Assembly (NCBI GenBank): GCA_021647585.1 | Contig: JAKIUK010000041.1 | Coordinates: forward strand, 1 to 36,540 | DNA from: Methylococcaceae bacterium | GTDB taxonomy: Bacteria > Pseudomonadota > Gammaproteobacteria > Methylococcales > Methylomonadaceae | Direction: 5' to 3' | DNA: 36,540 bases | Part shown: positions 23,638 to 31,995 of the stretch, in pieces | How the letters are laid out: every line of letters starts with the position of its first letter | How positions within the stretch are numbered: the stretch's first letter is position 1 | Program-made: the position numbers and the translations under genes | The notes under the pieces: generated by a model | What the model was told of the DNA's origin: nothing | Databases searched by the model: none | What the model saw: only the letters and a program-made list of their open reading frames with translations

Positions 23638-25221
23638 ATGAAAAATATTACGCAAATATCGACAGCTTTAGGGTTGTCATTAACTCTGGTTAGTGGCGTT
23701 TACGCTGCTAATCATCGTGAAGCGCCGATAACGGCTCTGGATCATAAAGCGGATATTACGGATGTTTACGCTTTTGTCAGCTATGACAATCCAGATAAAG
23801 TTACTTTGATTATGAATATAGATCCATTGCTGGAGCCATCTAATGGACCCACACGATTTCCGTTTGATCCTGAAATCCGTTATAGCATCAAGATTGATAA
23901 TAATCATGATGCTATAGAAGATATAAGTTTTGATTTTCAGTTCAAAACAAATTTTCGTCTACCTGGCGTTTTTGTCGGCTTGGTGGGCGCTGGTGATGGT
24001 TTAGTTGCACCTGAAAATTCACCATGGCCGGTTCTTCCAGGAACCCCCCTTGTACCTCCAGCTATTACTGCATTGGCAGGTCCTGGTTCTGAGGGGCTTA
24101 ATTTAAACCAGCAATATACTGTAACCCTGGTGAAATACCGTAAAGGCAGAGCTAAGCATCGCGAAAAACTTAGTGAAGACCTTAAACTATTTGCAGTACC
24201 CAGCAATGCTGGCCCGAGAACGATGCCGAATTATGCCGAATTAACAGATCAAGGAATTTATCAACTCGAAGACGGGATCAAAGTTTTTGCTGGAACAGTG
24301 GATGATCCATTTTATATTGATTTAGGGGCTGTTTTTGATTCATTTAATTTAAGAACAGATGCTTTTGCTACGGGCATACCTGGCGTACTAAGTGATTCTC
24401 AGGATGCCAATGATCAACAGAATTTTGCTGCTGATGATATTGCCGGTTTTAATGTCAATAGTATTGCAATAGAAGTGCCGATTGCATTAATCACCCAGGA
24501 TAAGGAAAAGCATGATGCCACTGATGCAGAAGCGACTATTGGTATTTGGGCCACTACTTCGCGACCTCGCGTCAAAGTCTCGTCCAAAAAGCCAGGACGA
24601 GAGGCTTATACTTCAAAACGTATGGTGCAAATACAGCGTATGGCAAATCCTTTGATAAATGAATTACTTATAGGTATAGGTTCAAAGGATAAATTTAGCA
24701 TGAGTAAACCTAAAAATGATAAGCAATTTGCCAGCTTTGTGCTCGATCCTGTTTTAGCTCGTGTCCTAAATGCATTATATGACACGATTAGTCCAGGCGT
24801 TCTTCCGGTTCCTAATCCACCACGTACAGATTTATTACCCTTGGTGCAATATTTACCGCCTATTGCAGCAGCAGGGACAGCAACAGGCCCGGTTGCCGAT
24901 CTGTTAAGGTTAAATACTGGGGTGTCTCCAACAGTTAAGGCTCAACGGAGTCGATTGGGACTGTTAACAGGGGATCCCGCTGGTTTTCCGAATGGCCGCC
25001 GAGTTTCAGATGATGTTGTTGATATAACTACTCGTGTTGTCTTAGGTGTTCTGGCTGGTGATGGTTTTAACGGATTTCCACATAATCGAGTAGGAGATGG
25101 AGTGAATAAAAATGATGTGCCTTATCGTGAAACCTTCCCTTATCTCGGTTTAGCGCATTCTGGAGTGAAAAGTCGTCACATTGATACAGGCGAACCAGGC
25201 TGTACAGGAAATTGTCCGTAA
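23638..25221 (+). CDS. Exported DUF4331 protein
   Basis: A 527-residue exported protein. ATG 23638 is chosen over the in-frame upstream GTG (23596) because CGAGGAGAG lies just before it and it gives a clean signal peptide (MKNITQISTALGLSLTLVSG, cleavage after YAA). The mature start NHREAPITALDHKADITDVY is the DUF4331 signature, followed by YDNPDKVTLIMNIDPLLEPS and a FD...YSIKIDNNHD strand. The C-terminal part includes RRVSDDVVDITTRV, NKNDVPYRETFPYLG and the ending CTGNCP, with a possible disulfide. The function of DUF4331 is not known. TPR and HupE/UreJ genes follow in the same direction. Confidence 0.93.
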   Translation: MKNITQISTALGLSLTLVSGVYAANHREAPITALDHKADITDVYAFVSYDNPDKVTLIMNIDPLLEPSNGPTRFPFDPEIRYSIKIDNNHDAIEDISFDFQFKTNFRLPGVFVGLVGAGDGLVAPENSPWPVLPGTPLVPPAITALAGPGSEGLNLNQQYTVTLVKYRKGRAKHREKLSEDLKLFAVPSNAGPRTMPNYAELTDQGIYQLEDGIKVFAGTVDDPFYIDLGAVFDSFNLRTDAFATGIPGVLSDSQDANDQQNFAADDIAGFNVNSIAIEVPIALITQDKEKHDATDAEATIGIWATTSRPRVKVSSKKPGREAYTSKRMVQIQRMANPLINELLIGIGSKDKFSMSKPKNDKQFASFVLDPVLARVLNALYDTISPGVLPVPNPPRTDLLPLVQYLPPIAAAGTATGPVADLLRLNTGVSPTVKAQRSRLGLLTGDPAGFPNGRRVSDDVVDITTRVVLGVLAGDGFNGFPHNRVGDGVNKNDVPYRETFPYLGLAHSGVKSRHIDTGEPGCTGNCP

Positions 25222-25290
25222 TCAATGTCTGAAGTTCTGTTAGTCTTCATGAAAATGCGGACTACAGGGTTTCTAAAAGGAGCAAATAGC

Positions 25291-26466
25291 ATGAGCATGT
25301 CGCAAAGTTTATGGGCTATATTTTTAATAGCACTGACGACAATGATACATGCAAAACCATTCATCCCCGAAGATGATCAATTGGTTTTGCAACGCCTACC
25401 TGAGCAGTTATTCCAATCTGCAAGCAGTACAAAGATAAAACAACTTAGATCTCAACTGAAAACAAACCCAGAAGACTGGCTATCAGCAAGTCAATTGGCT
25501 CAGTATTATATTGATTTATCAAAAGCTTATTCTGATCCTCGCTATATGGGTTATGCACAAGCAATATTAAATCCTTGGTGGCAGGTTCCCCGACCGCGAA
25601 CCGAGGCATTGATTTTACGTGCGATCATTCGGCAAAATGCGCATGATTTTACAAATGCGATAACTGATTTAGATCAAATTCTTAGTGTGCAGCCAGGTCA
25701 TATTCAAGCAAATCTAATTAAAGCAACGATTGCGACAGTACAAGGTGATTATCAGATAGCAATACAACATTGTCAGCAGTTAATGCGGCGAGCATCCATG
25801 GTTTTATCATTGGCCTGTCAAAGTGGCCCGGCAAGTTTGAGCGGACAGGCAGAAACCAGTTACCAGTTATTACATCAGGTGTTGTCAGTTGCTACTGATA
25901 TACCTGAAAAAGAGAAGATTTGGGCATGGACCCTATTGGCTGAAATTGCCTGGCGACAGGGTAACTATAATTCAGCAGATCAGCATTTTAAAACAGCAAT
26001 GCAAATTAATGCTTCAGATAGTTATTTGCTCAAAGTGTATGCGGAATTTTTATTGCAACAGCACCGTCCGTTGGAAGTGATCAAGTTGATTGACAATGAA
26101 ACCAAAATTGATTCGTTATTACTGCGTTTAGCTTTGGCAAAAAAAATGACACATTCAAAACAATTAGCTAAGTATATTGATTTGTTATCTGAACGTTTCA
26201 GAGCAAACCGAAAGCGAGGGTCGGTTTTACATCAAGGTGATGAAGCAAGATTTAAACTCCATTTATTAAATCAGCCTCATGCTGCTCTGCAATTAGCCAA
26301 ACAAAACTGGCAGTTGCAACGTGAGCCCGCTGATACTTATATTTTGTTACAGTCTGCAATATTGGCAAATGACATGGAGGCAGTTCAAAATATTAAACAG
26401 TGGTTGTCAAAAAAAGGCACAGATGATGAGTTGATAAAACAAATACTGAGCACATCACAAGGGTAA
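25291..26466 (+). CDS. Periplasmic TPR-repeat protein
   Basis: A 391-residue protein. ATG 25291 is preferred over 25225 because AAAAGGAG precedes it and residues 1-22 then form a signal peptide (SLWAIFLIALTTMIHAK). The remainder is helical with TPR-type units, for example ALILRAIIRQNAHDFTNAIT followed by DLDQILSVQPGHIQANLIKA, and WTLLAEIAWRQGNYNSADQH with FKTAMQINASD. It is probably a scaffold between the DUF4331 and HupE/UreJ proteins. It starts 69 bases after the DUF4331 stop and ends 5 bases before the next gene, so the three are one operon. Confidence 0.85.
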   Translation: MSMSQSLWAIFLIALTTMIHAKPFIPEDDQLVLQRLPEQLFQSASSTKIKQLRSQLKTNPEDWLSASQLAQYYIDLSKAYSDPRYMGYAQAILNPWWQVPRPRTEALILRAIIRQNAHDFTNAITDLDQILSVQPGHIQANLIKATIATVQGDYQIAIQHCQQLMRRASMVLSLACQSGPASLSGQAETSYQLLHQVLSVATDIPEKEKIWAWTLLAEIAWRQGNYNSADQHFKTAMQINASDSYLLKVYAEFLLQQHRPLEVIKLIDNETKIDSLLLRLALAKKMTHSKQLAKYIDLLSERFRANRKRGSVLHQGDEARFKLHLLNQPHAALQLAKQNWQLQREPADTYILLQSAILANDMEAVQNIKQWLSKKGTDDELIKQILSTSQG

Positions 26467-26471
26467 GTCAA

Positions 26472-27596
26472 ATGAAATCTATTCTCGTACTTTCCATTCT
26501 GTTATTAACATCACCATTTGCATGGAGTCATAAATCCAGTGATAGTTTTATACATTTAACAGTCTCTGGTGAACATATTATGGGGCGTTGGGATATTGCC
26601 TTAAGAGATTTGGAATATGCTCTGGCGATTGATCTTGATGGAGATGGTGCTGTTACCTGGTATGAACTTAGAACGCGCTATGAAGAAATAAAGAACTATG
26701 CATTTAAAAATTTACTGGTAACACGTGGTAGTACAGAATGCATTCCAAAATCAGGTCAATTACAAGTAGACCATCATACGGATGGAAATTATGCGGTATT
26801 AAATTTTGATCTGGACTGTAATGAGACAGTCGATAAACTGGATATAAAATATCAATTATTGTTTGACCTGGATCCCACACATCGAGGCCTGCTAGAGATA
26901 AAAAAAGATCAAAGCAGTGAATTTGTGATATTTAGTCCTGAAAATCAAAATAGGATTATTGATTTTAGTCAACCCAGTCGTTGGCAAACATTTTGCCAGT
27001 TTGTAGAGGAAGGTATATGGCATATCTTGATTGGTTATGATCATATTCTATTTTTACTGTGTTTGTTATTTCCCTCCGTTGTTAGAAAAACAACGACAGG
27101 ATGGCAAGCCAGCGAGCAATTTAGTTCGACCTTTTGGCACGTTGGAAAAATCGTTACTGCCTTTACGCTTGCGCATTCAATAACGCTAGTGCTGGCTGTT
27201 TTACAGGTGGTCAGCTTACCATCCCGATTGATTGAGTCAGCAATTGCATTTTCAGTCATACTGGTGGCGCTAAATAATGTCTATCCATTTTTTAGCGAAA
27301 GGGCATGGCTTGTGGCCTTCGTATTTGGATTGATTCATGGTTTTGGTTTTGCTACTGTACTTACTGATCTTGAATTAGCGGTAGGCAGTTTAAGTCTGTC
27401 TTTGTTGGGTTTTAATATGGGAGTAGAGATTGGGCAATTAACTCTAGTTTCAGTTTTTTTACCTGTTGCTTTTTTGTTTAGGCGTTATTGGTTTTATCAG
27501 CGTATTGTTTTATTAGCTGGTTCCCAGGCTATTATGGTTCTGGCCCTGGTCTGGTTTCTGCAAAGAGCTTTTGACCTTAACATTATAAGTTCTTAG
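26472..27596 (+). CDS. HupE/UreJ-type membrane protein with an EF-hand-like loop
   Basis: A 374-residue protein with a signal peptide (1-19, ending AWS). Residues 20-175 are periplasmic and contain DLDGDGAVTWYE (54-65), a canonical 12-residue EF-hand loop with Asp at 1, 3 and 5, Gly at 6 and Glu at 12, so Ca2+ binding is likely. Residues about 180-370 carry six or seven helices with GYDHILFLLCLLFP, TAFTLAHSITL, and FGLIHGFGFATVL, the histidine-containing HupE_UreJ_2 motifs. Related proteins are considered metal (Ni/Co) permease relatives, but transport is unproved here. Last gene of the DUF4331 operon. Confidence 0.88.
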   Translation: MKSILVLSILLLTSPFAWSHKSSDSFIHLTVSGEHIMGRWDIALRDLEYALAIDLDGDGAVTWYELRTRYEEIKNYAFKNLLVTRGSTECIPKSGQLQVDHHTDGNYAVLNFDLDCNETVDKLDIKYQLLFDLDPTHRGLLEIKKDQSSEFVIFSPENQNRIIDFSQPSRWQTFCQFVEEGIWHILIGYDHILFLLCLLFPSVVRKTTTGWQASEQFSSTFWHVGKIVTAFTLAHSITLVLAVLQVVSLPSRLIESAIAFSVILVALNNVYPFFSERAWLVAFVFGLIHGFGFATVLTDLELAVGSLSLSLLGFNMGVEIGQLTLVSVFLPVAFLFRRYWFYQRIVLLAGSQAIMVLALVWFLQRAFDLNIISS

Positions 27597-28001
27597 AAAT
27601 TGTGCAAGAACGAAGTAAACCGCTGTCAATTTTGATAGGTCGGAACACAGAAACTGAGAGTTTATCTGAATTAATCGAGGAAAGTCAGTTGGATCACGGT
27701 TTCTAGTATAAACGATGATACCACTGCACTTCCAACGGCTGAGGCTAAAATTTTTTCAAAGCACTGTTAACCTCATAGCTTGCACTATACATCCGCGCCC
27801 AACTGATTTTTCTAGGATTAAGAGTTACAGACTTCGAGACTAATGATAAGTGATACAGTGGTTATTGAACAAATTTTTGGAGTATGGGTGGTGGAAATTG
27901 TGTTTTTATATATTTTCAGGTATTGTTGAAATGATTGGAATAACTAATCTCTCCAGCAGTTATAGTAACCTTGATATGATTTTAGCAGCAGGTGATATCT
28001 T
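27597..28001. other. Non-coding gap before the sigma factor gene
   Basis: No gene is seen in 405 bases. AGTTCTTAGAAATTGTGC-AAGAAC is a weak hairpin just at the HupE stop. GTCAGTTGG (near 27685) and CCAACTGAT (near 27802) are imperfectly inverted and could mark an old insertion. Promoter signals for the sigma gene must lie near 27850-27990 but none is clear. Confidence 0.4.
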
Positions 28002-28586
28002 TTGACTGTCACTAATCTCACTGCCCATCTGGCAGAAATTGTAGAACAAAATGAAGTGGCTTTAAGTCAATTTTATGACCAGACGATAAATAATGTTTAT
28101 GGGTTGGCGCTTCGTATTACTGGCAAAGTAGAGGATGCGGAGGAAGTTGTTTCTGATGTGTATTTGCAGGTATGGGAACAGGCAAATCGATTCCAGGCTG
28201 AAAAAGGTTCCGTTATGAGCTGGTTATTAACGATATGCCGAAGCAGGGCAATAGATCGTTTACGAAAACGACAGCATTACAGTTCTGAGATTTCCGATAC
28301 AGAATGCAATGAATTGCTCGGATTAATTGTTAGTCCTGAACAACTTTTAGCTGATACCCAACAATATTCGACCATTAATCAAGCATTGAAAAAATTAACA
28401 TCACTTCAACGACAACTTTTATCGCTGGCTTTTTTTCGAGGCATGACTTATCAGGAAATTGCAGATTTTATCAACATGCCACTAGGCACAGTCAAAAGTC
28501 ATATTCGTCGTAGTTTAATTGAGCTCAAAGCCGAGCCTTCCCTACAATATTGTTTTTCTTCTGAGTCGGAGGAACATCATGGCTAA
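28002..28586 (+). CDS. ECF sigma factor, RpoE/SigK-like
   Basis: A 194-residue alternative sigma factor. Region 2 spans about 24-92 (FYDQTINNVYGLALRITGKV, then DAEEVVSDVYLQVWEQANRF and GSVMSWLLTICRSRAIDRLR); region 4 spans about 125-180 (LTSLQRQLLSLAFFRGMTYQ, EIADFINMPLGTVKSHIRRS), a helix-turn-helix that reads the -35 element. Start is TTG 28002, with AGGTGA 9 bases upstream; the ATG at 27976 is out of frame and stops at once. The gene overlaps the cupin gene by 8 bases, so the sigma factor and its regulator are co-translated. Confidence 0.92.
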   Translation: MTVTNLTAHLAEIVEQNEVALSQFYDQTINNVYGLALRITGKVEDAEEVVSDVYLQVWEQANRFQAEKGSVMSWLLTICRSRAIDRLRKRQHYSSEISDTECNELLGLIVSPEQLLADTQQYSTINQALKKLTSLQRQLLSLAFFRGMTYQEIADFINMPLGTVKSHIRRSLIELKAEPSLQYCFSSESEEHHG

Positions 28587-29025
28587 GCAAGATAAACCTA
28601 TTTTACCTGAGGAAATGGTAGGCGCTATTGCAGAATCAGTAATACCGATTGCTCCCTCCTTATCAACAGCATCTGAACTGAAATCACGTGTGATGGCGCG
28701 TATTAAGGGTAAGAAAGCGTTTGATTTGATGACTATCAGAGCTGTAGAGGGGGAATGGATAACTTTACTGCCCGGCGTTGAAAAAAAAATGCTAAGTAAA
28801 TATGAAGAAGGGAAGGGGCAGTCTTATTTGATAAGAATGTCGCCAGGAAGCACTTTGCCATCGCATGATCATATCACTGATGAAGAAAACATCATGCTCG
28901 AAGGTGAAGCGATGGTTGGTGATATTCATTTTTCACAAGGTGATTACCAATATGCCCCAAAAGGTTCTTCACATGGACTGGTTTCCTCACGAAATGGCTG
29001 TTTGGTTTTTGTTAGGGTTTTTTAG
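28579..29025 (+). CDS. ChrR-like cupin protein, probable anti-sigma partner
   Basis: A 148-residue protein. ATG 28579 follows GTCGGAGGAAC, a strong ribosome site, and lies inside the sigma gene end. The C-terminal half is a cupin barrel: RMSPGSTLPSHDHITDEENI and DYQYAPKGSSHGL give H96, H98, E102/E103 and H132, the full cupin metal set. ChrR, the known partner of RpoE in Rhodobacter, binds zinc in an N-terminal anti-sigma domain with a His/Cys motif. Here the N-terminal 50 residues are helical but have no Cys or His, and the sole Cys is at 141. It is still the best candidate for the sigma regulator by position. Confidence 0.85.
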   Translation: MAKQDKPILPEEMVGAIAESVIPIAPSLSTASELKSRVMARIKGKKAFDLMTIRAVEGEWITLLPGVEKKMLSKYEEGKGQSYLIRMSPGSTLPSHDHITDEENIMLEGEAMVGDIHFSQGDYQYAPKGSSHGLVSSRNGCLVFVRVF

Positions 29026-29211
29026 CTTGACTGATGACTTTCTCGTTTTCATTTTTCTAGGTTTAAGATATCTTATGTTATTTTTGTAGCTTTTCAAGAT
29101 ACTATTTTTATGATTCAACCATTTGAAAGTTAAAACAGTGCTTAGATGGCAGTACAAAGAAATTCATGATATACGCCTGGTTTTATAAGACTTTTTGGAA
29201 AATTAGTTTCC

Positions 29212-30690
29212 TCAAAGTGTCGTTTCTGTATTTTCAGTGAGAATGCCTTTCGCACCCTTAAGATGACTGGATGTTTTGGCTATTAAATAACCCCATATAA
29301 AGCAGGATAAGCGGATAAGGTGTTGTGGGTGTTGTAGGGACATAGTTACATATTTGCTCATGATTTTATGCTGTTTATAAAAGCTAAGCAAAATATTTTG
29401 ATATTCTCTGTCTAGTTGTTGAGTGCTGAATCCTTCTGGATTCCAGACAAAATTCATCCCATTCATTTTTTCCCAATGTTCTTCTTTAATATTGGTGCCA
29501 TATATTTCCTTGTATATAGGCGACCCTGGATAAGGGGTGAATTTGCTAAGATTCATTGTGGTCATTGGTAAGCGACGAACAAAATCTTTAGTAAGTTTTA
29601 TAGATTCTATGGTTTCCCCAGGATAGCCCAACATGAATAAACCTTTGCTGCGGATACCTGCATCAGATGTCCAGTTTACGGCTTGCTCAGACAATTCAAC
29701 CCGGGCTGCTTTTTCCATTTTCTGCAATAATTCGTTTGATCCGGTTTCCAGTCCAAAGCTGATCTCCCAACACCCGGCCTGTTTCATGCGTTTGAGCACA
29801 TTCGGTTTAACGGTATCGACTCTGGCTGTACAACTCCAGGTCATATTCAATTTATTGTCTATCAATAAGTCACATAGTTCTAGCGCCCTGACTTTGCTGG
29901 CAAGGAATAAATCATCAACAAATTGAATATGTTTTATGCCGTATTGTTGCTTAAGATATTTCATCATTTGAAAAACAGTTTGAGGCGTATAAGCACGTAC
30001 TCGCGCTCCAAATGTTGAAGTGTCGCAAAATTTACATAAAAAGGGGCAGCCTCTGGAGGCAACCATAGTCGCTACCGGTCCTTGCGGATAATCGTAAATT
30101 GCCGGTAGGTATGTATTTGGAAAATTCGGGAGTAGATCCCAGGCGGGAAAGGGTAGACTGTCCAGGTCATTAATCGTAGGCGCTGGAGGTGTTTGTATAG
30201 CAATATTATTCACTTTGTGTATGATGCCATTAACTGTATCCAGATTGTCGTTTTGTTCTATGGCTGTTAGCAATGCGGGTAAAACGGCTTCCCCTTCATT
30301 AACTACAGCATAATCAAATGCTTTAAAACGTTGTATGGTTTCTAATCCCATCGAAGAAATATGAGGCCCACCGACAATGATTATAATATTGGGATATTGT
30401 TGTTTGACTATTCTGGCAATTTCAGCCGCTTGCCAGACACCTACAGTAAATAAAGTAATGCCAATATAAGTAGGGTTTTCGGTGATGAGACATTCTGCCA
30501 CCTGATGAGAATTCAGGTTTTCAATATCACTTTCTATAATAGAAGTTTGATAGCCTTTGTCTCTTGCTATTGCAGCAAGGTATAGCAAACCTAATGAAGG
30601 TGATTTGTTGGTTATATGTTTTACAAAGTCATAACCGGCTGCAATCCGTTCATAGGGTGGGTTTACAAAAACAATTTTGTGATTGTTCAT
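29212..30690 (-). CDS. B12-binding-type radical SAM protein
   Basis: A 492-residue cytoplasmic enzyme. Residues 1-150 form a cobalamin-binding-like Rossmann domain (KIVFVNPPYERIA, IIIIVGGPHISSMG, VVNEGEAVLPALL) but lack the DxHxxG cobalt ligand. The radical SAM cluster motif is CPFLCKFC (215-222, CxxxCxxC), and the GLETGSNELL stretch marks the downstream barrel. The HpnJ-like and Mg-protoporphyrin-cyclase-like members are relatives. The substrate is unknown. It is divergent from the acyl carrier protein gene (82 bp gap), so it may act on a carrier-bound or lipid substrate in the same pathway, which is inference. Confidence 0.88.
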   Translation of the reverse strand: MNNHKIVFVNPPYERIAAGYDFVKHITNKSPSLGLLYLAAIARDKGYQTSIIESDIENLNSHQVAECLITENPTYIGITLFTVGVWQAAEIARIVKQQYPNIIIIVGGPHISSMGLETIQRFKAFDYAVVNEGEAVLPALLTAIEQNDNLDTVNGIIHKVNNIAIQTPPAPTINDLDSLPFPAWDLLPNFPNTYLPAIYDYPQGPVATMVASRGCPFLCKFCDTSTFGARVRAYTPQTVFQMMKYLKQQYGIKHIQFVDDLFLASKVRALELCDLLIDNKLNMTWSCTARVDTVKPNVLKRMKQAGCWEISFGLETGSNELLQKMEKAARVELSEQAVNWTSDAGIRSKGLFMLGYPGETIESIKLTKDFVRRLPMTTMNLSKFTPYPGSPIYKEIYGTNIKEEHWEKMNGMNFVWNPEGFSTQQLDREYQNILLSFYKQHKIMSKYVTMSLQHPQHLIRLSCFIWGYLIAKTSSHLKGAKGILTENTETTL

Positions 30691-30772
30691 AGTTATTTTA
30701 CATAGAAGGGTTATGGGGTAAAGTCCTTAATACGTTAGAATACTCTATTTTTTAAGTTACACGAAGGAAACT

Positions 30773-31036
30773 ATGTCTGAAGCATTGATTAATGAATTAA
30801 AAATAATGTTAATTGAAGGTTTGCATTTGGAAGATATTGAGGCTGAAGAAATAATTGTCGATGAACCTTTATTTGGCGATGGTTTAGGTCTGGATTCCAT
30901 AGATGCTTTGGAAATTGCGGTAATGCTGGATAAAAAATATGGCGTAAAAATTACTTCAGAGGATGATCGTAATAGTGAGATTTTTGCTTCATTGAATACG
31001 TTGGCTGCTTTCATTACAGAAAATAGAACGAAGTAG
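30773..31036 (+). CDS. Acyl carrier protein
   Basis: An 87-residue carrier protein. The phosphopantetheine attachment motif is GLGLDSIDALEIAV (37-50), with Ser42; the second position is Ile where the FabD/AcpP type has Leu (DSL). Three helices and an acidic surface fit an ACP. It heads a plus-strand group with the COG4648, LolA-like and MMPL genes. In aryl-polyene clusters such specialised ACPs carry the growing polyene. It is separated from the next gene by 200 bases holding a repeat. Confidence 0.92.
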   Translation: MSEALINELKIMLIEGLHLEDIEAEEIIVDEPLFGDGLGLDSIDALEIAVMLDKKYGVKITSEDDRNSEIFASLNTLAAFITENRTK

Positions 31037-31090
31037 TGAGTTTGAAATAAAGCAGAATTGATGTGGGTTTGTTAAGGAAACTCTGATTAA

Positions 31091-31180
31091 TGTCATATCG
31101 AGCGAAGTGAGAAAACTATTAATTGTTTTCTGTAATAAATCAATTGCTTATAAAGATTCCTCTCATTGGTCGGAATGACA
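31091..31180. mobile_element. MITE-like repeat inside the ACP-COG4648 gap
   Basis: TGTCATATCGAGCGAAGTGA at the left is imperfectly inverted at the right, TCTCATTGGTCGGAATGACA, with 50 AT-rich bases between them. No open frame. It appears to interrupt what would otherwise be a tight operon. Confidence 0.55.
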
Positions 31181-31236
31181 AAATCCATTTTTCAAAAGTT
31201 TTTAAGTAAGGTGTTAATTGTTGTGAGAATTTTGAC

Positions 31237-31995
31237 GTGAAACCAAGAAAATCAGCAAAAGACCGGACTAAATTTGGAACGGTTGCGGAAAAACGACGTG
31301 TAGTTGTTAAAGCAAAGTCAGATTCACAAGAAAAAAAAACTGGATTCAGAGCTGTTTTAAAAACTCTGTTGATTATTTTCCGCTCAATTATCATCACAGT
31401 GATTGCTTTGATATATCCTTATCTGGTTTATCGAGGAATACAGGATGGCGGTGTCTGGTTAGCACCATCAATCATTGCAGCTTATTATCTTTATCAGGCT
31501 TTTCACAGTACAAGCTCAGTTGTTAGAATAAAAAAATTATTAACTGTGTTGGTTTTGCTCATGGGTGTGGTTTATTTTCAAGCAATTACTGCAAAAATAA
31601 TACCAGTATTTATTCAACTGACACTGATGAACTTTTTTGGTAAAACATTATTGGATGGAAAAGGTCCACCGCTTATTGAACGTTTTGTGCGCTTGGAATT
31701 TCCGGAATTTCCTCCCGGGATAGACGTTTATTGTCGCCAGTTAACCATTTTATGGACAGGTTTCTTTGCTTTTAACAGCCTGGTTTGTATTGGTCTGGCA
31801 TTATGGGCTCCAGCATCCTGGTGGGCTTTGTACACTGGTATAGGGCTGTTTGTATTGACTGTGTTACTGATGGTAGGTGAATACATCTGGCGTCATTTCT
31901 GGTTTCCTGAACTGGATATACCGGATGTAAAGTCCAGCACAAAAAATATGATTATAAACGGCCGCCAGATCTGGAAGGATGTTCATGCGAGCTAG
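31237..31995 (+). CDS. COG4648-type membrane protein of aryl-polyene-like clusters
   Basis: A 252-residue inner-membrane protein. A basic N-terminus (1-35) is followed by helices at about 45-65, 75-92, 100-125, 170-190 and 195-215. The stretch FGKTLLDGKGPPLIERFVRL and FPEFPPGIDVYCRQLTILWT is what I know as the COG4648 signature, found in aryl-polyene and related polyketide/fatty-acid clusters. Function is not established. The start GTG 31237 follows weak signals; its end overlaps the LolA-like gene by 17 bases. Confidence 0.8.
   Translation: MKPRKSAKDRTKFGTVAEKRRVVVKAKSDSQEKKTGFRAVLKTLLIIFRSIIITVIALIYPYLVYRGIQDGGVWLAPSIIAAYYLYQAFHSTSSVVRIKKLLTVLVLLMGVVYFQAITAKIIPVFIQLTLMNFFGKTLLDGKGPPLIERFVRLEFPEFPPGIDVYCRQLTILWTGFFAFNSLVCIGLALWAPASWWALYTGIGLFVLTVLLMVGEYIWRHFWFPELDIPDVKSSTKNMIINGRQIWKDVHAS

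Noticed and set aside
25225..25290. Upstream start for the TPR protein
   Set aside because: The 22 extra residues spoil the signal peptide; AAAAGGAG sits correctly for ATG 25291.
27680..27815. MITE between the HupE and sigma genes
   Set aside because: Only one short imperfect inverted match (GTCAGTTGG/CCAACTGAT) supports it.
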